Assembly (NCBI RefSeq): GCF_029962835.1
Contig: NC_080589.1
Span: forward strand, 22,093,586 to 22,157,585
Direction: 5' to 3'
From: Magnolia sinica
Taxonomy: Eukaryota > Streptophyta > Magnoliopsida > Magnoliales > Magnoliaceae
DNA length: 64,000 bases
Made by a program: the position numbers and the translations under genes. Positions 21,410-33,199 of this stretch are shown here, piece after piece. Under the pieces are notes generated by a model that was given only the letters and a program-made list of their open reading frames with translations, had not been told where the DNA came from and made no database searches. Position 1 is the stretch's first letter, and every line of letters begins with the position of its first letter.

Positions 21410-22864
21410 GTGCGGGTAGGGGCTGTTAATGGGCCGGGTTGGCATATTGAGATCGGCGTGGCCCACCCTCCGGACGGTTGGATTCTCATGCTTCCAACGG
21501 ACCACTTGGGCCTTATATAAACAATTCTACCTGAATTTGAGCTAGATATTAACACCTTGGGTATTCGAACCCTGACCTGGTGTTGAAACTCTTGTAAATC
21601 TACCACGGGGACAAGAGCAAGGACCCATGCGGACAAGGCTTAGTTAGACCCTAATCCAACCCATTGACGCCCCGACTTGTGGGTTAGGCTTGTAGTTCGG
21701 TAGTGTAAAACAGTAGGGCAAATATGGCCGTGATTTGTATATATGGTTCAAACAATATTATTGTGGTAGCATCATGGTATTTGCAACATCTGGCTAGTTC
21801 TAATTTTTTGCAATTTTGTTGCAAAATATATTTAAAATAAATTATTGTTATTATTGTTATTAATGTACCCACACTTCCTAAATATTAAAATCATTAGCTA
21901 GTTTATAATTATCTTTTATATATTTTATTGCCAACATAATTTTTCCCATGACATTGGGAGACAAGCATATCTTTTTTAAATCTTACTAAACATTCATGAG
22001 TCAAGAAATTGGCCATAGCAAGATTTATCCCTATCATAAAATATTGTGTTTATTGCCCCAATAACCAAAAGCTTTGTGGCCCAACTCAATGTCCATGTGA
22101 CGTATCATGTTGGTGAATTTCACCTGAGGCCAAAAATAAGAAGTTATGGTGGGCCACACCACAACATGAAATCAACTCCAATCATTAAACTCCATACCAA
22201 GACATAGTCTTGGAGCCTAAAAATCATGCATATCCATGATTCAAGCAGGTTGCATAAATAGTTTGGAGGGTGAGCATTGCTCTATAGATTGTTTTCAATC
22301 ATGTGGTTAGCTCGAAAAAAAAATGATAATTATTTATGGGCCTTGATCCTAACATGGGGTGACACACATTGTGTCCGTGGTGGATTAAATATAGACACTT
22401 GGTGGGGCCTATCCTAGCCACAAGCCTTTATATTGTTTCTAATTGTGTGTCCAGCTGAATCATGGATGGGAATGATTTATGGCCCTAGGCCTAACATGGA
22501 GTGATGCCTTGTGGTTGTGCTGGATTTCACACAACCACCATGGTAAGGCCCATCCTAGCCATAACTCCTCTTTTTCAGTGGCGAAATAAATCTCATATCC
22601 ATCGTATCAATTATTCACAAGCATCTAAGTTGGCCGGACCTTCAATATATGAAGACACCTCACCCCATGTTGATAAGTTGATCAAGATTGGACATAACTT
22701 AATCGAAATCCTAAAGCCTAATCCAAACCATAAACCTTAAGCCAAACCTTAATCCAAACCCTAAACCTAATCTAGACCGTAAATCTTAAGCCAAACCCTG
22801 AACCCTAAATCGTAATCCAAAACCAAATCCTAATCCCAAACCCTATAGGCCTAAACCCTAGGAA
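21410..22864. other. Intergenic DNA with telomere-like CCCTAAA words
   Basis: No gene is recognised. About 22690-22860 is a degenerate run of CCTAAACC, CCCTAAA and AATCCAAACC words that resembles a decayed interstitial plant telomere repeat (CCCTAAA). About 22060-22600 holds GGCCCA and GGTGGGCC words with MITE-like character but no clear ends. Confidence 0.45.
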
Positions 22865-22869
22865 CCTTG

Positions 22870-23907
22870 TGTAACACCCCAGTCCCAACGGTAAGATATT
22901 GTCTATTTTGGCTAGCACAATGTCCACCTCCACAGCTTTGTTCTCCCAGGTGGAAGCGGTTAGCGAATCACTCGCAAAACGCGTCTTACCCTTGGAGGCC
23001 AAAGCCTCACATATAGCCCAGATCTTTAGGCATTCCCTTTCCGATGTGGGACAGGCACACCACCTCCTTGACAGCTGGCAGTCTATTTTCGTAGGCTCGT
23101 CACTGACCCGACTGAGGACCACAGCCCGGCTGGGCAGGCACCCACCCCCCTCGAGAGACAAAGCGCCCTCGCTCTGATACCATTTGTAACACCCCGATCC
23201 CAACGGTAAGATATTGTCTGCTTTGGCTGGCACAATGTCCACCTTCACGGCTTTGTTCTCATAGGTGGAAGCGGTTAGCGAACCACCCGCAAAACGCGTC
23301 TTACCCTTGAAAGCCGAAGGTGCCTGCCCAGCTGGGTTGTGGTCCTCAATCGGGTCGGTGACGAGCCTTCGAAGATAGACTGTTAGCTGTCAATGAGGCG
23401 GTGCGCCTGTCCCACATCGGAAAGGGAATGCCTACAGATCTGGGCTATATGTGGGGCTTCGGCCTTCAAGGGTAAGACACGTTTTGCGGGTGGTTCGCTA
23501 ACCACTTCTACCTGCGAGAACAAAGCCGTGAAGGTAGACACTGTGCCAGCCAAAGCGAACAATATTCTACCGTTAGGACCAGGGTGTTACAAATTGTATT
23601 AGAGCCGGGGCGCTCTGTCTCCCGAGGGGGGGTGGGTGCCTACCCAGCGGGGCTATGGTCCTCAGTCGGGTCGGTGACGAACCTTCGAAAATAGACTATC
23701 AGCTGTCAAGGAGGCGGTGCGCCTGTCCCACATCGGAAAGGGAATGCCTAAAGATCTGAGCTATATGTGGGGTTTCGGTCTTCAAGGATAAGACGCGTTT
23801 TGTAGATAGTTCGCTAACCGCTTCCACCTGCGAAAATAAAGCCGTGAAAGTAGACATTGTGCCAGCCAAAACGGACAATATCTTACCGTTGAGACCGGGG
23901 TGTTACA
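22870..23907. mobile_element. Two TRIM retrotransposons fused head to head, one insertion unit
   Basis: LTRs of 184 bp begin TGTCCCACATCGG and end GGTGTTACA. Left part, minus strand: LTR 22870-23053, short interior with a primer site (CTCTGATACCA, complement of TGGTATCAGAG) at about 23172-23182, then a truncated LTR 23185-23319. Right part, plus strand: interior fragment from 23320, LTR 23408-23591, interior 23592-23723 with a decayed primer site (TGTATTAGAGCC), LTR 23724-23907. CCTTG flanks the whole at 22865-22869 and 23908-23912. Both outer ends are the same (U5-type) LTR end. No protein is coded, as expected of TRIMs. Confidence 0.85.
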
Positions 23908-23912
23908 CCTTG

Positions 23913-24130
23913 TCAGTAGAGCTCGGCATCGGTCCGAGTCGAATCGAATTGGGACCAACCCGATCCGATCCGAAATTTGAATACCCTTACCCGAATTTGA
24001 TACGATCCGGGACCGATCTGAACTTTACATTGCATGATCCGATCTGAGTCCAACTCGGCCAGGAAAACCGAGTCGGATCGGATTTGGCCCGGTTCGGATC
24101 GGTCCAGATTTAATTTTTAAATTTTTCGAA
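23913..24130. repeat. GATCCGA/CGGATCGG-rich repeat
   Basis: It begins CAGTAGAGCTCGGCATCGG, directly beside the TRIM unit, and runs through GATCCGATCCGA and GAGTCGGATCGGATT words in both orientations. It resembles the arms of the insertion at 8449-10418 and the stretch 36540-36760. No second end was identified. Confidence 0.5.
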
Positions 24131-27100
24131 AAACATATGAATGGAGTGGATTTGTCACAAATAGCATGGTGGGCTCCACCTAAGTTAATCAACTTTCTAT
24201 CTTTTGATTTAAATGTCCACCAAACCTCAGTTTAAAGTCTCCCATTGATTGATGACATTGATTGCAGTGACAACCCACGATTGATGGCTTTTGGAAATTT
24301 ACCCGTCCTAGCTCATTTTAGGGCATGAAACTAAATATGAGAAAGATCATAAGTTGAATATTAGCCTGGCGATGGCCCCAAAATGTCTCAACAACATAGG
24401 TTGAATTTCACTTTTTCTATTGTGTGGCTTACTTGAGATTTAGGTTTGCCTAATTTGTGGGCTCGTTCTCTAAAATGAGCTGTAAAAAATGGACAGAGTG
24501 GATTTGTCATAAACTTATAGGGGCCCCATTTACAGTCAGACCTGCATTTCCATACAATCTCCTATACATTAGCGCATGAAATGATTGATAGAGACGGTTT
24601 CTAAATAGGCATAGTGGATTAGATGTTGCCCCGACCCCACACAATACTGTGCGACCCTTACCGTGGGGCGCACCTTGATACATTCATATATATTCTATAT
24701 TTGTGCCGTCCACCCATTTTACTATATCATTTAAGAGCGTGATATAAAAAATGAACCGGATCCAATTCTTAGCTGGACCATTACATAGGAAATGAAGGTA
24801 ATCAAATGCCATTCTTTGCCTCCATCAACTCCTTCCTTTTCAATTAATCCTTATATAAATTGCTATGATCTCTACTAAAAATCTTCACCTTCTACACAAT
24901 TCTATAGGTAATTTATATATATGCAATCAAATGATTTTCCATAAGACTTTTACAACGTAACACCATAAATAAATAAATAAATGTGATCATGATTTTCAAA
25001 CCGAAACTCACAACTCTGCAGTCGATTGCAATTCAAATAATGAAAAACAATGATTTTGTGAAATGTTAATCATAATTTCTCCTCCAGAGAAATGCTGAAA
25101 AAAATGTAACATGCGCTAAGATTAGATATCTAGGACAGTCTGGACAGATATAAAGATGATAATGACCTATGTCGTTAGAATCTAAACATGCAAATTTTTC
25201 ATGTTGAGAAACATGGGGGGCATGAGATTCACCTGTTTAAAGGTGCTAAAATGTTATTTCACCCGCCGAACACTTTGAAGTTCATACAATATGCACAAGC
25301 TTGTCACCAGTCATCGCTTACATGGCAATCATGAGAAACATTAAAAGAAATCACTACACAGGCTTAGCATACAAAAGTATGGGTACATTCGTTTGCATGA
25401 CATGTTATAACAATTTCTTAACAACTCCAGCTGGAGATGCACCTGCCAAAATAACTCACCAAATGCAAATAGAATGCCCAGGTAGAATCACAAATACGAC
25501 GAGTCTAGTGTTGGATGAGAGTATCATATATATTGCCATATGGTTATTAGCACTGCAGACCCTAAATCCCAGATAAGATGGAAGTGTTGGCTTTCATCCC
25601 ACCTGTGGATTGGTTCATCTGTCCTGTCCACGTTTTGTGTAACACCCAAACAAGTGTTAAGCTGATATCCTGATTCCAATCTGCCTTAACGGCAACATAT
25701 ATACACCCAAGGAGGAAAAAAGAAAATTGAAATTCATCCCCAAAAAAAAAAAACCACAAACAAACAGATATGGAATAAAGATACAGGGGGTGGTCCACAT
25801 GATACTTGTGTTATACTTGTGTCACTAGTGCCCAAATCCATATCACCAGAGACTGCACACATGAGAAGCTTCAATAAACGTTTCTTACACAGATTAGCAC
25901 TGCATTGGATGCACCAGTGAATTAAATTGCAATAATTACTTCTATAGAGGAAATGAACAAATTGTAGTTTTGGTAATGAGAAAGTGGCCTCAGATTGCAC
26001 TTAAATCCTTGTATTCAACTTGAAAGTGACATAATAGCAACTTGAGCCTCACCCATCAGTACAATTAGTAGTGTATATGTGATTTGATCATTTCCACTTT
26101 ATTGAACTAATTATTGCAGTTCAATTCAATAGCACATCTAAACACAACTCAACTAAAGGAATCTAAGCCAGACATGGTCATACACTGACGGCAGCGACAA
26201 GAAGCTCTGCCACTCTGCTAATCAGTGTATTACGGGCTTGAGGGGGTGTGCTCGAAGGTCCGACAAGTTTGGATTTGAGTTGAGCTCTTCATCAACTCTC
26301 CAACAACACTTCTGCAGAAGTTGAAAAGATGAATTAAAAAATTGAGTGGGTTCATAATAAGAAAATGATCGAGTTGATGAAAGAAGAAAGCCTAAAGCTG
26401 CATTTGGGCAGAGAATCAAGAATATTTTATCTCGTGGAATATGTCAAATAGAGATTTTATGAATTTGATATGTTGTTCTGCATGAGGTTTTCGGCAGAAT
26501 GTAAGAGATGGAAAAACAGCTCTTAGACATTCATCAATATCTCGTGTTATGTAGGAAACCTAGAACAAAACAACAAACTAAAATCTGATACACCTATTCA
26601 ACCAGAATAAGTATTTTCAATACCCTGCTCTATAGACCACCTAAGTGACAAAGATGACATACAAGTTATCACCCCTTATGATGTATAGGCCTAGTACAAG
26701 CTGCCGAACTCCTTCCTGTAAACAACCCACCAAATAAATGTGAAAAATGGTACCCAGGATAGCAGACATGGTTCAGCTTCTTCTTTTTTCTTTTTCCTTT
26801 TTTGTTTTCCAAAAAACACTTTTATTAGAAAAGTGGCCGGTGCTATCACATGGTTATCAACACTTGTAGCAGTATATGTATGAAATCTCAAGTCCAACCG
26901 AAAGGTTGGCTCCACCATGAGGATTTCCTTGTGCAAAGTACCAAAGGTCAGCCCTATATACTCATGAAGTGGTCCACCCAAAAAAAAAAAAAAAAACTAA
27001 TGTCCAGCCATTGGTAAAAGGAAAACACGAGTTTGGTCCACTCAATAAGTGGCAGTTGCTGAATTTTTCAAAAGTTGACTTATGATTGGGCCAACCTATT

Positions 27101-28017
27101 GGATTTGTTCGATGTCATATATACATGAAAGGTTGGAAGTTGTCCACAGGTTGGACCTTAATAGTTGTATATGTGAATGGATAGGGAGAATTGTTTCCCA
27201 CCATAGATGGAAATGAGTATTACAACGGTGCCAAGAGCCATCTCATTACTTGTTTGCACAAAACCAGCACACTGAACTGAGATTGTAGCAGCCTGTACTG
27301 AGGTAGTTATCTGCCTGAATCCATGTTCTCATCACACATGCAAAAATTAGTAAAATAATCAACAAACCAGTCCCATGGTCTACTTAGGGCATTATCAGGT
27401 TTAATGCTTCTTTCAAATTCCTTAAATCAATTATATAATCTTCATCAGTGGTAGTGTAAGTTGAGATTACCGTCCAGTAAATGAATAATCGTGTGCGATA
27501 GACTCACCGAATGTGACCGAACTGACCTACAGACTCGCCAAAGTTAAAATGAGCAAATGATGGCATCTTAATTTAAAATGCAATCCTAACTATCCAATTG
27601 ATGGATTTAATCCACATTTGTTGTGGTCAGGCTAACATGGAATGAGCATTTACATGACTAGGTTAAGAAGTCTAACATGGATTTAAACTTATCATCTAAT
27701 CCACATTTCGTGTGGTCAACCTAACATGAAAATAGAAAACCCCATAAATCAAGTTGATCCAAACTGTCTAGTGGCCTACTTCAAATGTCTTCAATTGGTT
27801 GTGTGTGGCTCGCCCAATGACTAGATTGGTGTGATTTTAATTTGGTATATCCAATATCTATGGTGGAGGATACCCTTTATAAATAGTGATTTCAATCTTG
27901 CCCTTTAAATGTAAAAAGAAAATAAACCATGTCCAAAATCAAAAGTACAAATTAACCTAACAATTAACATGTACATATTGATTACTAAGTCATAGATCAG
28001 GTAAAACTTTTATATAT
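24131..28017. other. Intergenic DNA without a recognised gene
   Basis: About 24450-24790 carries MITE core words (GTGCCGTCCACCCATTTTAC). The rest is AT-rich single-copy-looking DNA. Possible short open stretches on the minus strand (for example near 27230-27310) lack a family match and good splice sites. No RNA gene was seen. Confidence 0.4.
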
Positions 28018-28890
28018 TCAATACCCTCTATATGATGAATGCCTTTGTGACATGTAACTAGATGAACCTTGTCCATAATAGTAACCCCCTCCTCCACTCC
28101 TACCCTCGTCATCAGATTCATCCTTCGGTTCTCTTTTTACTGATTTAACTGCAGGAGAACTCTTGGTCGACTCTGAACTGGATGTGTCCAAAAAACGGTC
28201 GTTCACCTCTGCTGAATTGGATGGTGGGGATCCCTACCTATCGTCCTCATTCACAGATGCAAGAAGTTTTTTCAGACACTTTTTATGATCCGATTTGTAC
28301 GGGATTCCCAACCGCCTATAAAATGCTGCAAGACTTTTAAGAAACTTTGATGGTTTACTTGTGCCTGCTTCAGCATCATGTTATCTCGGAGGTACATGTT
28401 GTTGTCCAGTACTTCTTGATCTGGATGTCATTTGCAAGCTTTCTTTGACGACCTCTTTATAATCTCGTTCTTCTTGCACCCTTAAAATTCTCTCTTGTTC
28501 TTATTCTCTACTACTCGTGATTATGGAAGGCTTGGAACCAGAGCCAGAGGCAGTTGCAGTTCCTCTGCTTAACCCTTCTTCATTTATAATAGGCTTACTT
28601 CTATATATTGTTTGGTTAGTTGTATTGGTCGTAGTTGCAGGGTGAGGGGTGTAGGAAGTCTTCGTATTATAATCGAGAATTACTCTAAATAAATCTCGGA
28701 CTTCCTGAGAAGTTTTGCTACATGGTGCGGCGTCTCCTCCCGACAAGCCAAATGTAATTTGAATTAATTTATTTTATTGACAAATTGTTTTCCACACAAC
28801 TTATATTTCAACTTTATCTTTCCATCCTGAGAGTAGGTTTTGACTTTATAATCCTAAATATCTGCCAATGCATCATCTTTCGATGACATA
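28018..28890 (-). pseudogene. Second hAT-type relic: BED-finger N-terminus joined to a Gly-rich tail
   Basis: On the minus strand it opens with MSSKDDALADI and a stop, then KIKLKYKLCGKQFVNKIN and FKLHLAC. This resembles the BED zinc finger of plant hAT proteins, but the first Cys of the usual pair is Tyr (KYKLCGK). A frame change leads into GGDAAPCSKTSQEVRDLF, typical of the region after the finger. About 190 codons follow with two stops, including FLKSLAAFYRRLGIPYKS. The end is Ser/Gly-rich (GGGGYYYGQGSSSYMSQRH). The transposase core is missing, so this is an internally deleted relic or a chimera. Confidence 0.6.
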
Positions 28891-29120
28891 TCTAGTGTAT
28901 ATCTAGTTAGCTTAGGACAAAAAAAAAAAATTAAAGTTATAAATGAAAGCAATTATCCAACAATATAATTAAAGATTTAAATAACATTATCTATTTAAAT
29001 AGTACTAATGAAAAAAATGAAATATTCATCCACCCATAAGCCATAACCATAAAATTACAATGTAACTGTTTTAACAAAATTACAAATAACATGAAATAAC
29101 AGAAATAAAAGGCATCAAAA

Positions 29121-31187
29121 TCATATCGCAGTTGCAGGTACTGTCTCATCTATCTTCTCACTCTCCTCTTCATCGAACTCCTCATCAACAGAGTTCTCTT
29201 TCCCCCACATTGGACGCAGCCAATCCTGAGTACAAATGAACGATTTAACCGATTCAGGTGTAAGTGAGCTTCCATACTTGCTTACGACCCTACTCCCTAT
29301 ACTAAAAGCAGATTCCAAAGCCACAGTTGAAATTGGAATTAATAATATGTCCCGTGCCATTAATGTGAGCACATGGTACTATAAATTACCAGATCTCGTC
29401 CTCCACCACTCTAAAATATCAAAATCATCGCCTTTGGATTTTACAACTAGAAGATCCCTCTTGAGATACTCTTCAAGTTCTTATCTAGGCATCCATATTT
29501 GAGTCCCTTTCCGTTGTGTATAATAAGACATGAAATCATCTATTGTGTCTTCTTGTGATTCATCAATTGCAGAACTAGAACCCACATTCTTTTGTGGTGC
29601 ACACATACAAATTGTACAATTCACTGACTGCATCAGAAATCTTTTCAGCCTCAGCAACACCCATCATATCATACAACTTACTACATATGAAGTCAGTCAT
29701 AATAAACTTGTATCAAGGATCAAGAACGACCGCAACACCCATTACCAGACTACACTCAAACCAATACTTATCAAATTTTACCTGCATACCCATGGTCATA
29801 AAGTGTAAAAAGTCTTATGCAGTACTGCCTTTGTGCAAGGCATCTTTTACCTTCCAAAGTTCAATCAAAAATATATTTTATGTTGGATACTTGCTGCCCG
29901 AAAATTTTTATATTGTTGTAAAAAACAGAAAGGAACTTACGAACTGATTCAAGTGCTAACCAATCATCTTTAGAAGGCAGCCAAACATACGCACTATCAC
30001 GCTGTGCATAGTGAGAGAATGCAAGTCTCAAATCTATCGCTGAATCCAACATTTTAAAAGTTGAATTCCAGCGTGTCGTGACGTCCAACTTCATCGTTCT
30101 CTAAGTTGACAAATTCAACCGCTTCACGATCTCATTCCATACATGTAATCGTGAAGGTGATCCCCGTATGTACTTCATACTCTCTCTTATGTTCTCGATG
30201 GTGGGATCGATTATTTTAAAGCCCTCCTGTACAATCAAGTTTAGGATGTGGGCACAACACCTAATATGAAATATCTTTCCAACAAAATACAGGTCACCGG
30301 TGGCCCTAAACTGGTTGCGCAAATTCATTATCATGCTATCATTTGCAGAGGCATTGTCTAGAGTAATTGTGGAGATCTTCTTCTCAATTCTTCGCTCTAT
30401 AAGACATCTGTGTATGAAATCTGAAATCATCAAACCACTATGAGGAGGTGTCAGATAACAAAAGTTTATTATTCTCCTGCAAAGCCTCCATTCGGCATCA
30501 ATGTAGTGAGCAGTTAGGGACATACCGCTTTCGTTGATTGGATGCCGTCCATAGATTTAATGTCAAGTTAATTCGAAAAATCGTTTGCATTACCAACTCT
30601 CCTTTTAACTTGACCTTATCGCCTTCATATATCTTCATACACACCCTCTTGATTGTTTTACGAGAGACCTTCTCGTATCTTGGGTTAAGGCATGTGGCTA
30701 GTCCAACAAAAGTAGGACTCTCTACCATCTGAAATGGTCTTTCATCTGTAATAATTAACTTAGCCATCAACTCATTCGCCAGCTCCTTGTCGTACTTGTA
30801 GATGGACACCGACGGACCCATTGCAGATTGCGAAAATGAAAGTGTTTGTTGCGTTACCGCACTTCTCACTTTTTTATGACACTTTGAAATATGTTTCTTC
30901 AACATTGTGGTCGACCCATCTGATTGCTTAGTGTACTGACTCTTACAGTGCTTACATTGTATCTTCACTTGGCCATTTTTCAGGGTTACTTCTTCAAAAT
31001 CATCCCACACTGCCGACCTCTTTTTCATTTTTCCCATAACATGCGATTGTGTGGTACTAGTATCAACATCAACGGACACTTCTTCATATTCAAGACCTAA
31101 TCCTTCATCTTCAAGGATCATCGGTGATGTAATTAACCGACCACCCGGGGCCGGAGACGAGGTATTGGAAAGACCCTCACTTTCCAT
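29121..31187 (-). pseudogene. hAT superfamily transposase (zf-BED, DAYSLEEPER-like), broken
   Basis: The minus strand holds the full order of a plant hAT transposase. An acidic N-terminus and BED finger come first: AVWDDFEEV, IQCKHCKSQY and LKKHISKCHK give C-x2-C and H-x4-C/H ligands. Then come FVGLATCLNPRYEKVSRKTI, ITLDNASANDSM, RCCAHILNLIVQEG and DVTTRWNSTFKMLDSAI. The C-terminal dimerisation block is MARDILLIPISTVALESAFS followed by SSLTPESVKSFICTQDWLRP. Open pieces are 31187-30498, 30523-30101, 30094-29861 and 29372-29121, with frameshifts and stops between. Such proteins cut and paste hAT elements, and some were domesticated. The breaks argue for a dead copy. Confidence 0.87.
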
Positions 31188-31244
31188 CTGATATTTAAAA
31201 TATACTATATCATATTAGCATTAGCAATCTAATGTTAACAGAGT

Positions 31245-32456
31245 TATACTGAATCCTAAATTAGTTACACATCCAAGGTTGGATACATTGTAATACTTTC
31301 ATATTCTCATTTAAACGCCCACGCTGAAAATCCGGCAGCATCTCCCCATGCCTCTCCAGATAAGTTCATCTTACGTTACATTCCGATGCCAAATATTTAA
31401 AGCAATGTGAAGATATTTGACATTGGATACGAAACGGAAGAAACATATCCAGAGAGAAATGAGGAGATGGACTACTGATCAGGCATGAACATTTAAATAG
31501 ACTATATAAAAGCATACTATCCATCTAACCTTGAACTGTCCAAAATGGGACAATTTGAACGATTTCTATGCCACCAAAAATACACCATATATATGTATGG
31601 CCACATAGAAATCCTCAAATGAATAACTAATTATTTAACTTATAAGTAACAATTAAATCCTAAATTAGTTACCCATCCAAGGTTGGATAAATTGTAATAC
31701 TTTCATATTTCGATTTAAACATCCACACCAAAAATTAGGTAGCATCTCCCAATGCCTCTCTAGATAAGTTCATCTTACGTTATATTCCGATGTCAAATAT
31801 TTAAAGCAATATGAAGATATTTGGCATTGGATACGAAACGGAAGAAACATATCTAGAGATAAATGAGGAGATGGATCGTGGATCAGGCATGAACATTTAA
31901 ATAGACTATATGAAAGCATACTATCCATCTAACCTTGAACTGTCCAAAATGAGACAATTTGAGTGATTTCTATGTCACAAAAACCACACCATGTCTATGT
32001 ATGGCCACATAGAAATCTTCCAACAGATAACTAATTATCTAACTTACAAGTAACAATTAAATCCTAAATTAATTACCCATCCAAGGTTGGATAGATTGTA
32101 ATACTTTCATATTCTCATTTAAACATCCACGTCGAAAATCCGGCAGCATCTCCCCATGCCTCTCCAGATAAGTTCATCTTACGTTACATTCCGATGCTGA
32201 ATATTTAAAGCAGTGTGAAGATATTTGGCATTGGATACGAAACGGAAGAAACATATCTAGAGATAAATGAGGAGATGGATCGTGGATCAGGCATGAACAT
32301 TTAAATAGACTATATGAAAGCAAACTATCCATTTAACCTTGAACTATCCAAAATGAGACAATTTGAACGATTTCTATGCCACCAAAAACACACCATATCT
32401 ATATATGGCCACATAGAAATCCTCAAACGGGTAACTAATTATCTAACTTAAAAATC
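31245..32456. repeat. Three tandem copies of a 404-bp repeat
   Basis: The word ATCCAAGGTTGGAT starts at 31271, 31675 and 32079, exactly 404 bp apart. The units stay aligned through CCCATGCCTCTC, GGATACGAAACGGAAGAAAC, GGAGATGGA and CTATCCAT without apparent length change, while single-base differences are scattered. The array begins about 60 bp upstream of the hAT transposase start codon. No coding potential is seen. It could be subterminal DNA of that transposon or an independent satellite seed. Confidence 0.85.
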
Positions 32457-33093
32457 ACAATCACAAGTCACATGTCACAATAATAATCTATGCAAAGAAA
32501 GCAATAATGAGATAATCCAAGCAAAGAAAACAATGTACATATTAAGACTAAAGTATATAGCCAGTAATCAATCTATGGGTTGTTAAATCAACCTGTAATC
32601 TGCATTGTAAATCAATTTATCTCAGATGCAACTCTGTTCTCATGGAGGATCTCAAAATCTACTATGCCCCTGGGTAATCTCTAGATGAGCCAAACTGCTG
32701 GCAGATGAGGCTTTCTGGGCTGAACACAATAAGAGACTCAAAGGCACATAGCTTTCGAGATCCATCTATGAAACATGCTCTACTTATATTATAGTTATAA
32801 CATTGTAAGATCAAACAAGATCTCAATAATTCCCTAGATGCACTACTATATAACAAAAATGAAAAAGAACTGCCATGAAAATATAAACAAGAAAAGGAAT
32901 TAAGTGAATGTGATTCTTTTCTATCTCAGCGCATGTTTGGTTGCACGAATTTCATGAAATATCATGACACTTTGTACCTAATTAGACTGATTAATCATGA
33001 AATCTCAAACAAAATCAGGACTCCAAATCTTAAATCACTTGTGCTTACATCAAGACAAGAAATAAAGAGAGGCTAAAAATAAAAATAACTGAC
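32457..33093. other. No gene recognised
   Basis: AT-rich DNA between the 404-bp array and the orphan glutaredoxin exon. A minus-strand stretch near 32690-32790 is open but has no family match. The next glutaredoxin exon (expected to begin DGK) was not found here. Confidence 0.4.
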
Positions 33094-33168
33094 CTTACAA
33101 AAGGCGAAATAAGGGACTGTTGAAACCAAATACGACTCTGAAATCTCAGTTTGTTCCTCTGCTTCAAC
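33094..33168 (-). CDS. Orphan exon of a GRXS17-type monothiol glutaredoxin (thioredoxin-like domain)
   Basis: The exon is 75 bp, phase 0, after acceptor TTCCTTTCTCAG and before donor GTCAGT. It reads VEAEEQTEISESYLVSTVPY then FAFCK. This matches the end of the N-terminal thioredoxin-like domain of multidomain glutaredoxins (PICOT/GLRX3; plant GRXS17), where the usual text is VEAEE-P-ISEAYSV-AVPYFVFFK. The cis-Pro (VPY) is kept. No preceding exon (with the WC-x-x-C-like site) or following exons were found in either direction, though the introns could be very long. It is either part of a gene with introns larger than I could search, or a captured or left-over gene fragment. Confidence 0.65.
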
Positions 33169-33199
33169 CTGAGAAAGGAACAGAAACAAATAAAGATTA

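Noticed and set aside
22805..23248. 147-residue minus-strand open frame in the TRIM unit
   Set aside because: It runs across LTR, primer site and interior; TRIMs do not code, and the mirrored copy on the other arm has a different reading.
27225..27320. Minus-strand open stretch TTSVQAATISVQCAGF as a possible exon
   Set aside because: No family recognised, donor site poor, and no partner exons nearby.
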